From the NCBI GenBank assembly GCA_947502595.1, contig CANNAM010000002.1, forward strand, positions 62,001 through 126,000: 64,000 nt of DNA, given 5' to 3'. The stretch comes from an uncultured Marinicella sp. Its GTDB lineage: Bacteria; Pseudomonadota; Gammaproteobacteria; Xanthomonadales; Marinicellaceae. This document shows, one piece after another, positions 30,194 to 38,567 of this stretch (positions within the stretch are counted from its first letter, which is position 1; each line of letters begins with the position of its first letter). The position numbers were made by a program, and so were the translations under genes. Under the pieces are notes generated by a model. It searched no databases. It saw nothing but the letters and a program-made list of their open reading frames with translations, and was not told where the DNA came from.

Positions 30194-31210
30194 ATGACAC
30201 ACATCTTATTTGCAGACACCAGCCACCCCAAAGCTTATGATTTCACTGATTTAGCTGCCCAAGCCATGGGCGGTACCGAGTCGAGTTTATTGCGCACGGC
30301 CAAAATACTCAGTAACCAAGGCCATCGAATCACGGTGTTTCAACAGCAGCGAACCAAGCCAATCACTCAACACAATATTTCATTCATTGGCCCAGCAGAT
30401 TTGGCCGTGTCAGCGCCACCGGAACACGTGGTTGTGTTGCGTAAATTTCCGCAGCTGCGGGCGTTCCAACAACAGTTCCCAAGCGCCAACTTTCACCTGT
30501 GGATTCACACCTATAAAAACTGGGAGTATGCGCTCAAACGTGCCATCCGTCTACCACGGCCTTGGCAATTAATCACCAACTCTAACACCCACGCCGAACA
30601 CTGCAACCAACTTTTGAACCACAGTCTTTGTGGGAAACTATTTAATTTATTCAATGCCAAAGTCAACATCAAGACCTGTTACAACCCAATCCCTGCTGCG
30701 TTGGCTGCTTACCCAACTCAGCAGCGCGACAGCAACAAACTGTTGTTTTTGTCGGCTCCCAATAAGGGCCTTGACCAAGTACTGAATACCTTTGAACAAA
30801 TCAACCTGCGGTTAAACAGCTTACAACTGTACATAGCCAACCCCGGTTACCGAGAAGATCAACCAGCAGCCATTAAGAACGTGCATTACCTTGGTGCGCT
30901 ACCAGCCGAACAGGTTAAGCAACACTTGGCTACCAGCCTGTGTGTGTTTTACCCACAAAATACATTTGCCGAAACTTTTGGCTTAATCTATGCCGAAGCC
31001 AATGCTTTAGGTACACCGGTATTGGCGCATGACATTGGTGCAGCGCGTGAAATTCTGCACCCTAATAATGAGTTGATTGATGCCGAGGACATAGGCCAAG
31101 TCACCAACACTGTGATTCAATGGCAACAACAATTACCGCAAGTGAGTTACCGTCAAGAGTTCGATGCCGCCGCAATTTACCAACAATGGACGAGCGCATT
31201 GAATTTGTGA
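30194..31210 (+). CDS. GT4-type glycosyltransferase
   Basis: I start it at the ATG at 30194 (338 residues); an in-frame TTG at 30179 also exists. It has a GT-B fold: the N-terminal domain carries AQAMGGTESSLLRTAKIL, and the C-terminal domain the nucleotide-sugar motif with the two Glu residues of the EX7E type in AETFGLIYAEANALGTPVL. Donor and acceptor are unknown. It follows the SPOR gene by 23 bases. No other polysaccharide genes are nearby. Confidence 0.85.
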   Translation: MTHILFADTSHPKAYDFTDLAAQAMGGTESSLLRTAKILSNQGHRITVFQQQRTKPITQHNISFIGPADLAVSAPPEHVVVLRKFPQLRAFQQQFPSANFHLWIHTYKNWEYALKRAIRLPRPWQLITNSNTHAEHCNQLLNHSLCGKLFNLFNAKVNIKTCYNPIPAALAAYPTQQRDSNKLLFLSAPNKGLDQVLNTFEQINLRLNSLQLYIANPGYREDQPAAIKNVHYLGALPAEQVKQHLATSLCVFYPQNTFAETFGLIYAEANALGTPVLAHDIGAAREILHPNNELIDAEDIGQVTNTVIQWQQQLPQVSYRQEFDAAAIYQQWTSALNL

Positions 31211-31566
31211 TCTATCCTGGCTTGTTTTTGTATTTTGCTGTGTGTCAGTGATTTATAAACAGTTCTGACACGCTTTACGTATCCAAAATCAAAGTCAGCC
31301 CAATATACACTTGATCGACCAACACCGGACTGACCCATGTTGAATAGACCATAAAAGAAAGCTTGAACGGCTCTTTGAAACGTCTTAATAAGACTTCAAG
31401 TGGATCCATGGTTTGTTAAACTGTCTGTGCAACACAATCATATTAACACAGCTTGACGCCACCATAGACATTGCGACACTTTCGCCACCCTGAAAAACCA
31501 GCATTTCAAACAACTTTCTGCTCAGCTAAACCAGAACAGTTGGTTTTGAAAGGTTAATCCGCGTAC
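31211..31566. other. Intergenic stretch between convergent genes, with one inverted repeat
   Basis: About 356 bases. It contains an inverted repeat, GTGTCAG (31242-31248) with CTGACAC (31265-31271), not followed by a T-run. A 44-codon minus-strand open frame (31275-31409) has no ribosome site. Nothing else is recognisable. Confidence 0.5.
31275..31409 (-). CDS. Possible 44-aa small open frame
   Basis: It starts at ATG 31407-31409 and ends in TAA just before an inverted repeat. The product has a basic N-terminal part (LLRRFKEPFK) and a hydrophobic second half. No ribosome site is visible and I know no family. It may be chance. Confidence 0.18.
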   Translation of the reverse strand: MDPLEVLLRRFKEPFKLSFMVYSTWVSPVLVDQVYIGLTLILDT

Positions 31567-32283
31567 TCAGAAGTGAAAGTTAACCCCAACAAACAAACCA
31601 CCGGCGTTGTTATCGACTCTCAAACCATTGTTCTTGGTTATATCGAGGTCTAAATTGCGATAGCCTATCACGCCACCCAGACCCATTTTACTTTCATAGT
31701 TCAGGCCCACCTCAACATCCGTCACAGCACTGCTGCCTTGGATGCTGCCGTAAACTGAGAACCCAGTAAAAGGCAAGTCGAACTGCCCTTTGCCATACAG
31801 CAAGGGCTCCCAATCATCTAAAGTAATCCGTTGGCTCACGGTTTGCTCTGCTTGACCCAGGTGGTAAGCAAAGCCATCAAAACGCTTGACGCTAAAGCCC
31901 AAATCCAGATTCAGCCAATTATCTAACAGTTCATAATAAAGGGTGATATCGGTATGGCTTAAGTCTGTTGTGCTCACTGCTCTGATGTTGTGAACCACAC
32001 CGCCAACACCAGTAATTTGAGCATCGCCTCTTTGTTGGCCTTCGATGTTGTTCTGCTGTAACTTAATGTTGGGGATAAAAGGCACTGGGTGCTCCAAGGC
32101 CACGTACAGCACATTGCCTTTTTCATGGTTTTTGCGGTCAGTCAATTCTGAGTCGATGCTGTCAGCCAAATCGTGCTGCCAATAGCTAACCCCAGCATAT
32201 ACCCCCAATATGGTGTCAGCCACAGCCAGAGACAAACCATTGAATGCCAGCAAAAATGCCAATAAAATTTGTGATTTTTTCAT
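31567..32283 (-). CDS. Outer-membrane beta-barrel protein (TIGR04219/YfaZ-like)
   Basis: The 238-residue protein has a signal peptide (1-22, VADTILGVYAGVSYW after the cleavage site). Amphipathic strands follow, with a C-terminal VGVNFHF that ends in Phe, typical of outer-membrane barrels. The ADTILGVYAGVSYW start and the DTxITLYYELLDNWLNLDLG segment fit the TIGR04219 outer-membrane family as I remember it. Function unknown. It is monocistronic. Confidence 0.75.
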   Translation of the reverse strand: MKKSQILLAFLLAFNGLSLAVADTILGVYAGVSYWQHDLADSIDSELTDRKNHEKGNVLYVALEHPVPFIPNIKLQQNNIEGQQRGDAQITGVGGVVHNIRAVSTTDLSHTDITLYYELLDNWLNLDLGFSVKRFDGFAYHLGQAEQTVSQRITLDDWEPLLYGKGQFDLPFTGFSVYGSIQGSSAVTDVEVGLNYESKMGLGGVIGYRNLDLDITKNNGLRVDNNAGGLFVGVNFHF

Positions 32284-32499
32284 GTCAGCCTTGGATAAAA
32301 AAACAACAGTTTATCTGAGACAACACACATTTCAAGTAAAACTGAGTTTTAATCAGGTCAAAACTTGCTCCAATCTTGTATTCTCAACCAATGCCTGCAG
32401 CAATGGGTTGCTGTGGTGTTGGCAAAATAGCACAATAACCACGTGGCTTTTTGACTCCATTAAGTGCTTGGCTGACAAGGAGCACCAACAATTCAAGAG

Positions 32500-33798
32500 C
32501 TACTTAAGCACCCGTACTTCACGTTGTGGGAATGGAATGGTGAAACCATTTTCCCGCATGGCTTCAAATATCATTAATAACAAATCCCCACCAACTCGAT
32601 TTTTACCGTCATCTATGCCAATCATCCAAAACTCAACAAACATATTCACCCCTGAATCACCGAAACTGTCTATTTCACAATCTGGACGCTCCTCAATGGG
32701 CACATCATCACCACTGATGACCTGTTCATGTGAAGCCACTGTGGCTTTGATGATTTCTACCAGTTTGCGGATGTCCGAATCATAAGCCACCGAAAAATCA
32801 ACCCGGTAGCGTTGTTTCTTGTCTTTATGGGTCCAATTAATAAAGCTCCCAGTGACGAATTTCTCATTCGGGACCATCACATCCTTGCCATCAAAGGTTT
32901 CCAAAGTGGTTGAGCGCAATTTCATTTCACGCACAATGCCTGTTCGACCATCTTCAAGCTCGATGTAATCATCGACCGAGATAGATCTATCCAACAAAAT
33001 AATGATGCCTGAAATGAAGTTAGAAGCAATGGCCTGTAAACCAAAACCAATACCGACCCCCAATGCACCACCAAAAACCGCCAGTGCAGTGAGGTTAATC
33101 CCCATAACTTGCAACAACAGCAAGAAAATGATAAAGAATATAGCCACTTCGAATAGCTTGCTGGTGACTTCTTTGGCGCGAAAGTCCAGTTTAGACTGCC
33201 GTTTGATGATTTCTTTGGCTGTGCTGTTTGAAATGCGCCCAAACCAAAACAACAGTGTGCCAAAAAATGCCACGCGTAAGACACCATACAAAGAAACCTT
33301 GATATTGCCCACCGCCAGCTGCATGCCTTCCATCACCCGAATGATGGGTTCAAGTAAATCAACCAGGTGCAGAAACAACAACGGCAGGCCAATCCAGCGA
33401 AACACAAAAGCAATGAATTCATTTTTAACATGATCACGAATGATGGCGTTGAAAACCAACAACAAAGCCACAGTCAATGCCGCTTGCACCAACCAATATT
33501 GGCCCAGCAAATTGGTGCTGATTGCCACTGCAAAACTTAAGCCTAAAATGGCGATTAAAGGAAACAGCAAGTTGCCCATTTTGCTGGTCAGTTTACGCAG
33601 CGGACTCAAAGGCGCGCCCTCGGGCACTTTGGCCATCATCGGAAAATATTTTCGCAAGCGATTTGAAACCACCAGCGCCACAATAAAAATCAACAGCACC
33701 ATGGCCAATTGCGCATAGGTTTCTGTTTGCAACAAAGCGGTGGTCACTTGGTTGCTTACATCTGAAATGGATTGTTTAAAATTTTGAAAGTCCACCAT
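32500..33798 (-). CDS. MscS-family mechanosensitive channel
   Basis: I start it at the ATG at 33798 (432 residues), because a strong ribosome site CAGGAG lies 4-5 bases upstream; the longer frame starting at 33819 has none. It has several N-terminal membrane segments. The pore helix with MscS wording is GGALGVGIGFGLQAIASNFISGIIILLDRSISVDDYIEL, given here only as key segments GVGIGFGLQAIASNF and DRSISVDDYIEL. A beta domain follows with MVPNEKFVTGSFINW. It releases solutes under hypo-osmotic stress. It is longer than E. coli MscS, so it is a medium-size paralogue. Confidence 0.92.
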   Translation of the reverse strand: MVDFQNFKQSISDVSNQVTTALLQTETYAQLAMVLLIFIVALVVSNRLRKYFPMMAKVPEGAPLSPLRKLTSKMGNLLFPLIAILGLSFAVAISTNLLGQYWLVQAALTVALLLVFNAIIRDHVKNEFIAFVFRWIGLPLLFLHLVDLLEPIIRVMEGMQLAVGNIKVSLYGVLRVAFFGTLLFWFGRISNSTAKEIIKRQSKLDFRAKEVTSKLFEVAIFFIIFLLLLQVMGINLTALAVFGGALGVGIGFGLQAIASNFISGIIILLDRSISVDDYIELEDGRTGIVREMKLRSTTLETFDGKDVMVPNEKFVTGSFINWTHKDKKQRYRVDFSVAYDSDIRKLVEIIKATVASHEQVISGDDVPIEERPDCEIDSFGDSGVNMFVEFWMIGIDDGKNRVGGDLLLMIFEAMRENGFTIPFPQREVRVLK

Positions 33799-33823
33799 TG
33801 CGCTCCTGTAGCATGTCAATATT

Positions 33824-33862
33824 GTATCAGCACCAGTTTAGGTGCTGTGATGGTGCTGATAC
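33824..33862. promoter_or_regulatory. Long inverted repeat upstream of mscS
   Basis: Perfect 12-base arms GTATCAGCACCA (33824-33835) and TGGTGCTGATAC (33851-33862) flank 15 bases. The loop holds another GGTGCT that can pair with the first arm, so two alternative hairpins are possible. It sits about 17 bases before the mscS ribosome site. Confidence 0.55.
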
Positions 33863-34037
33863 CAGCTAAAATAAAAATAATTACCTCACACTCAACCAGC
33901 ATTAAGCACGCCAGCAAAACAGCTAAAAAGATTTAAATACCTTTTATGCCGAGCTGTTTTAATATATAAACAAGAGATTATAATAAAAAACCATACAGTC
34001 AACCATTGGTTTGCTGGTATTGGGGAGGTTGGTATAA

Positions 34038-34448
34038 ATGCAAAACATGACACGAAATGTGTTGGCAGTTCTTATTGGTTTGTTGGTTGGCGGACTGGTC
34101 AATATGGGCTTGGTTAATCTAGGCCCACACTTAATTCCTTTGCCAACTGGTACCGATGTTTCATCCGTGGAAGGTTTGAAAGCCAGTATGAAATTGTTTA
34201 CCCCAAAAAACTTTTTGATGCCTTTTCTGGCTCATGCACTGGGCACTTTGCTTGGTGCTTTTGTGGCCGCTAAATTGGCTGCCACGTATCAGATGGTGTG
34301 TGCACTGCTGGTTGGAGTGGTGTTTTTAGTTGGTGGTATATCCATGGTTTACATGGCTGGTGGCCCACTGTGGTTTATCGCAGCTGATTTAGTGATTGCT
34401 TACCTACCAATGGCCTATCTGGGTGGCTTATTTGCTAACAAAAAGTGA
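34038..34448 (+). CDS. Small four-helix membrane protein of unknown function
   Basis: The 136-residue protein has four predicted membrane segments (about 8-28, 58-80, 85-108 and 112-132) and a conserved-looking middle part (LHxFxPK-type KLFTPKNFLMPFLAHALGT). I recall similar uncharacterised proteins in marine bacteria and Bacteroidetes, without function. A GGGGAGG ribosome site is about 9 bases upstream. It is monocistronic and convergent with msrB. Confidence 0.75.
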   Translation: MQNMTRNVLAVLIGLLVGGLVNMGLVNLGPHLIPLPTGTDVSSVEGLKASMKLFTPKNFLMPFLAHALGTLLGAFVAAKLAATYQMVCALLVGVVFLVGGISMVYMAGGPLWFIAADLVIAYLPMAYLGGLFANKK

Positions 34449-34474
34449 GCTATCCAGGATTCAACCTAAGCGTA

Positions 34475-34861
34475 TTAAGCTTCCTCAAAATCCACCGACA
34501 CTGAATTCACACAGTAGCGCAAGCCGGTATCGGAAGGGCCGTCGTTGAACACATGGCCCAAGTGAGCTTCGCAGTTGGCACAAACAACTTCAACCCTTCT
34601 CATGCCATGTGAATCATCGAATACCTCTTTGATTTTTCCCGCCTCAATTTCGCGATCAAAACTGGGCCAACCGCAACCAGCATCAAATTTGGATGAACTG
34701 TCAAAAAGCACTTCACCACAGGCTTTACAAGTGTATTGACCGTCCTTGAAATTGAGGTTGTATTCGCCAGAATGTGGCCGCTCGGTGCCTTTGTTGACAA
34801 TCACTTCATAACTGACTGGATCAAGTTTGTCTTTCAGTTGCTGTTTTAATTCGTCTTTCAT
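34475..34861 (-). CDS. msrB: Peptide-methionine (R)-S-oxide reductase
   Basis: The 128-residue protein reduces methionine-R-sulfoxide in damaged proteins. Zinc ligands Cys45, Cys48, Cys94 and Cys97 are present. The catalytic Cys117 is in RYCVNS and the putative resolving Cys63 in DAGCGWPSF. Length is typical for stand-alone MsrB without signal peptide. It lies 18 bases after the DegQ-type protease gene, so the two may be co-transcribed in a protein-quality unit. Confidence 0.96.
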   Translation of the reverse strand: MKDELKQQLKDKLDPVSYEVIVNKGTERPHSGEYNLNFKDGQYTCKACGEVLFDSSSKFDAGCGWPSFDREIEAGKIKEVFDDSHGMRRVEVVCANCEAHLGHVFNDGPSDTGLRYCVNSVSVDFEEA

Positions 34862-34879
34862 AACACCTACTCTATTACT

Positions 34880-36340
34880 TTATTCTTCCAGCAACAACAA
34901 GTAATTACGTCCATTGCGGTAAATATTCAACAACGGCGTTTTACTTGATCGTTTGATGCTTTCGCTCAGTTGTTTGAGACTGCTGATTTCACCTTTGTTC
35001 ACCGAGGTGATCAAATCACCAGCACGCAAACCCAATTGCCAAGCTTTGCTGTTGCGTTCAATCTCTTCAATCAGCACTCCTTGAAAACGATTGCGGTATT
35101 GTACCGGCAAGTTGCTCAACAAAGTGCCATTGAGCAAGGCATGCAACTCTTGACCTTTGAGTTCATTGCGATCTGCTTCCGAGATCAGGGTAAACACTTG
35201 TTTGGCTTCATCGTTACGCAGGTAGTCGATGGTGACTTGGCGGTCCAGTTCCAGCAGTCCTTCGTAATTTTGGAATTGCTTTTGGTTGTTGATGCGGTCA
35301 CCATTGAGTTGAGTGATGATGTCACCTGGCTGTAATCCGGCCCGGTCAGCTGGCGAATCGGTGTCCACTGAAGTCACCAACACGCCTTGTTTTTGACCCA
35401 CATCAAAAGCCTGCGCCAAGCGCTCAGTGATGTCTTGAACCCCCATACCCAACGAGCCTCGGCGCACGGTACCAAATTCGACCAATTGGCGCATCATGCG
35501 TTCGGCCAAGGAAGATGGAATGGCAAAGCCAATGCCAACGTTACCACCTGAAGGCGAGAATATCGCCGTGTTGATACCCACCAAAGAACCATTGAGGTCA
35601 ATCAAGGCCCCACCAGAGTTACCTGGATTGATTGAAGCATCGGTTTGAATAAAATTTTGAAAACCCAGTCCACTTAAACTGGTGCGGCCCAAAGCACTGA
35701 CGATTCCTGAGGTCACGGTTTGACCCAAACCAAATGGATTACCCACTGCCACCACAAAATCACCCACCCGCAGGGCTTTAGAATCAGCCAAAGGCAAAGC
35801 CGTTAAATTTTCGGCCTCAATTTGAATCACTGCCACATCGGTGCCATCATCAGAACCAATCAAAGTGGCATTGTAAGTACGGCCATCATGCAGCACCACC
35901 GAGATGTCATCGGCATCTTTGACCACATGGTGGTTGGTTAAAATCAAGCCTTTGACTGCATCAACAATCACCCCCGAGCCTAAGGATTGTGTCACGCGTT
36001 CACGCGGGGTGTTGGGTAAGCCATAAAACCAACTGTAAAATTCACTGTTGCGCGAACGCACATACTGCACTGATTTGGTGTTGATGTTCACCACCGCCGG
36101 TGTCACTTGTTCCAAAATCGGCGCCAAAGAAGGCACGGCTTGGCCGTTGATTGCAGCGGGCAAGGCGGCTTGGGCAATTGGCCCTGTCAACAACGCCACC
36201 ACCGCGACCAAGAGCCAGCTCGACCAGCTGCTCACTGACACAGCGCTTCCAAAATCAGTTTGAGTTTGTGTCACTCGCTGGTGGTTAATTGGCTGACTAC
36301 AGATTGTTTCAGATGAGGTAATTAAATTAAGATTTTTCAT
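34880..36340 (-). CDS. Periplasmic Do-family serine protease (DegQ/MucD-like)
   Basis: The 486-residue protein has a long N-terminal region with a hydrophobic signal or anchor at about 41-58. The trypsin-like domain has the full triad: His138 (LTNHHVV), Asp168 (GTDVAVI) and Ser242 (INPGNSGGAL). Two PDZ domains follow (about 300-385 and 400-480, with QPGDIITQLNG and RAGDLITSVN). It degrades or refolds damaged envelope proteins. The N-terminal tail before the signal is unusually long (about 40 residues), so the start is uncertain, but no better start is visible. Confidence 0.93.
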   Translation of the reverse strand: MKNLNLITSSETICSQPINHQRVTQTQTDFGSAVSVSSWSSWLLVAVVALLTGPIAQAALPAAINGQAVPSLAPILEQVTPAVVNINTKSVQYVRSRNSEFYSWFYGLPNTPRERVTQSLGSGVIVDAVKGLILTNHHVVKDADDISVVLHDGRTYNATLIGSDDGTDVAVIQIEAENLTALPLADSKALRVGDFVVAVGNPFGLGQTVTSGIVSALGRTSLSGLGFQNFIQTDASINPGNSGGALIDLNGSLVGINTAIFSPSGGNVGIGFAIPSSLAERMMRQLVEFGTVRRGSLGMGVQDITERLAQAFDVGQKQGVLVTSVDTDSPADRAGLQPGDIITQLNGDRINNQKQFQNYEGLLELDRQVTIDYLRNDEAKQVFTLISEADRNELKGQELHALLNGTLLSNLPVQYRNRFQGVLIEEIERNSKAWQLGLRAGDLITSVNKGEISSLKQLSESIKRSSKTPLLNIYRNGRNYLLLLEE

Positions 36341-36426
36341 GGCTTTTCTGATTGTTGATATGAATTAAAGTTCCTTTAATCGCTGTGTTCTCATAAAATA
36401 GATGCTTTCTGCCAATATTCAAGACC

Positions 36427-37230
36427 ATGTTCATACAACAGTTAGAGCAAGCACAAGACCAAAACCAATCTTTGGTTTGTGTTGGACTGGACCCCCAGCA
36501 AAAGAAAATTGATGCCTTGGGCGTTGATTTGCTGGCTTGGTTACAGAAGATTGTCGATGCCACTGCCGCCCATGTTTGTGCCTTTAAACCCCAAATCGCC
36601 TATTTTGCGGCATTAAAAGCTGAAACTGAGCTGACTGCCATCATTGCCTATATTCACCAACAATACCCTGGCATCCCGGTCATTTTAGATGCCAAAAGAG
36701 GGGACATTGGCAGCACTGCTGACCAATATGCCATCGAAGCCTTCGGGCGCTATGCCGCCGATGCAGTTACAGTCAACCCATACATGGGTGGAGACACCAT
36801 TGCACCCTATACCTGCTATAAAGACAAAGGTGTGGTGGTGCTGTGCAAGACCTCCAATGCGGGCTCGGGTGAATTACAAAACCTTACATTGGACAATGGC
36901 AAAACCTTGTTTCTGACAGTGGCTGATAAAGCCAGCAGTGATTGGAATAACAACCACAATGTCTTACTGGTGGTTGGCGCAACCTACCCAGCAGAGTTGG
37001 CCGAAATCCGTGCCACTGTTGGTGATATGCCATTATTGATTCCTGGCATTGGTGCCCAAGGTGGTGATGTCGAAGCCACTTTAAAAGCCGGTTTAAGAAC
37101 AGACGGCAAAGGGTTAATCATTTCTTCCTCACGCGGCATCATTTATGCTGGTGATACGGTTGAAAATTTTGCCCAAGCGGCTGAACAAGCCTGTATCGAG
37201 TTGAAAAACAGCATCAATAAATTTCGATAA
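36427..37230 (+). CDS. pyrF: Orotidine 5'-phosphate decarboxylase (long subfamily)
   Basis: The 267-residue enzyme makes UMP from OMP. The catalytic lysine is Lys90 in VILDAKRGDIGSTADQYA, with the substrate segment CVGLDPQQKKID at the N-terminus and VNPYMGGDTIAPY later. It belongs to the longer pyrF type (TIGR02127) found in mycobacteria, Myxococcus and some gammaproteobacteria, not the 230-residue E. coli type. It is divergent from the protease gene and monocistronic. Confidence 0.95.
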   Translation: MFIQQLEQAQDQNQSLVCVGLDPQQKKIDALGVDLLAWLQKIVDATAAHVCAFKPQIAYFAALKAETELTAIIAYIHQQYPGIPVILDAKRGDIGSTADQYAIEAFGRYAADAVTVNPYMGGDTIAPYTCYKDKGVVVLCKTSNAGSGELQNLTLDNGKTLFLTVADKASSDWNNNHNVLLVVGATYPAELAEIRATVGDMPLLIPGIGAQGGDVEATLKAGLRTDGKGLIISSSRGIIYAGDTVENFAQAAEQACIELKNSINKFR

Positions 37231-37286
37231 GAACCCATGGGTGTTAGTTACTGAGGGAAGACCCTGGGCCTTGTTTCACCCTCGCT

Positions 37287-37306
37287 GTATATCGTTTAAA
37301 ATATAC
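37287..37306. promoter_or_regulatory. Inverted repeat upstream of the RND pump genes
   Basis: Perfect 6-base arms GTATAT (37287-37292) and ATATAC (37301-37306) are 8 bases apart, about 75 bases before the adaptor ATG. A TetR/MarR-type operator is possible; no such regulator gene is adjacent. Confidence 0.35.
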
Positions 37307-37382
37307 GCAAGGTTTCAGTGCAAAATAATTGCCTTGATGGCTGACGGCTGCAAACACTTAACCAACAGAAGATAAACCAACC

Positions 37383-38567
37383 ATGACAGACAATCAAAAG
37401 CCAACGTTCATCAAACACTTGATTCCAATCTTCATCATCATCGCTGTGGTTTTTGTGTTACTTATGCTCATGTCAAGCATGAAAACTGAACCGGCGAAAG
37501 TGCCTGACCAACCTCAGGGATTTTTAGTCTCCACCGCACAAGTTCAAGCAAGCAGTTTAACTGTTCACATTGAATCGCAGGGTACAATCCAACCAAAACG
37601 TCAAATCAACTTACTTGCAGAAGTCAGTGGCAAAGTCCAAGCAATGAATGAGGCTTTTACCGCTGGCGGCAATTTCAAAGTGGGTGATGTGTTGGTGCAG
37701 TTGGATCCTGCTGACTATCGTGTGGCCGTGGCCCGGGCTGAGGCCAATCTGGCCAGTGCCCAAGCCAGCCTGGATCTGGAACAGGCCAAATCAACACAAG
37801 CCAAAAAAGACTGGCAATCTTTTGGTAAAACAGGCCAACCCAGTGACTTGTTACTCAACATCCCACAGTTAGATGGGGCCATAGCCAGTCTGAAAGCAGC
37901 CCAAGCTGATTTACTGAAAACCCAACGCGACCTGGAAAAAACCGCCATCAAGGCACCATTTGACGGTACTGTCATCAGTAAGGCAGTCGACTTGGGACAG
38001 TTTGTCGGCCAGACTGGACAACTCGGTGTGATTGCTGGCACCTCTGTCGCCGAGGTTCGATTGCCTTTAAGCAACACAAACTTGAGCAAGCTGGAACTGC
38101 ACAAACGTGACTTGATTGAACGCCCCTTGGTTGTGACCTTCTTTGACGAACAAAACCATGAAGTCACCACTGGCAGTATTCAGCGCTTAGAGTCAAGTAA
38201 AGACAGCCGCACACTGATGAATTATGCAGTGGCTGAAATACAAAACCCTTTGGCCCAAGGCCTGTTGTTCAACAGTTTCATGGTAGCCAACATCACAGGT
38301 GCGACTTATGAACCCGTTTACCCAATACCAACGGCTTGGATGATGCCTGATGACCAAGTTGCAGTCTACAAGCAAGACCACACTCTGGAGATCAGAAAAG
38401 TTCATGTAGTGCATCAAACCAATGCATATTTCTACGTGGATCAAGGTGTGGATGACAGCGACCTGATTATCACCACGCCGATTCAATCACCCATACCAGG
38501 CATGATTTTACGACACAACAACACAAGTACTACACCAGCTGTGGCCGATGACGAGATGCCTCAATGA
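37383..38567 (+). CDS. RND efflux periplasmic adaptor subunit
   Basis: The 394-residue protein has an N-terminal membrane anchor (about 12-33), a lipoyl half (IESQGTIQPKRQINLLAEVSGKVQ), a coiled-coil hairpin (about 115-185), the second lipoyl half (LEKTAIKAPFDGTVISKAVDLGQFV) and beta-barrel and membrane-proximal domains. It links the RND permease to an outer-membrane channel. The stop overlaps the permease start by four bases (ATGA). No outer-membrane factor gene is present next to it. Confidence 0.93.
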   Translation: MTDNQKPTFIKHLIPIFIIIAVVFVLLMLMSSMKTEPAKVPDQPQGFLVSTAQVQASSLTVHIESQGTIQPKRQINLLAEVSGKVQAMNEAFTAGGNFKVGDVLVQLDPADYRVAVARAEANLASAQASLDLEQAKSTQAKKDWQSFGKTGQPSDLLLNIPQLDGAIASLKAAQADLLKTQRDLEKTAIKAPFDGTVISKAVDLGQFVGQTGQLGVIAGTSVAEVRLPLSNTNLSKLELHKRDLIERPLVVTFFDEQNHEVTTGSIQRLESSKDSRTLMNYAVAEIQNPLAQGLLFNSFMVANITGATYEPVYPIPTAWMMPDDQVAVYKQDHTLEIRKVHVVHQTNAYFYVDQGVDDSDLIITTPIQSPIPGMILRHNNTSTTPAVADDEMPQ

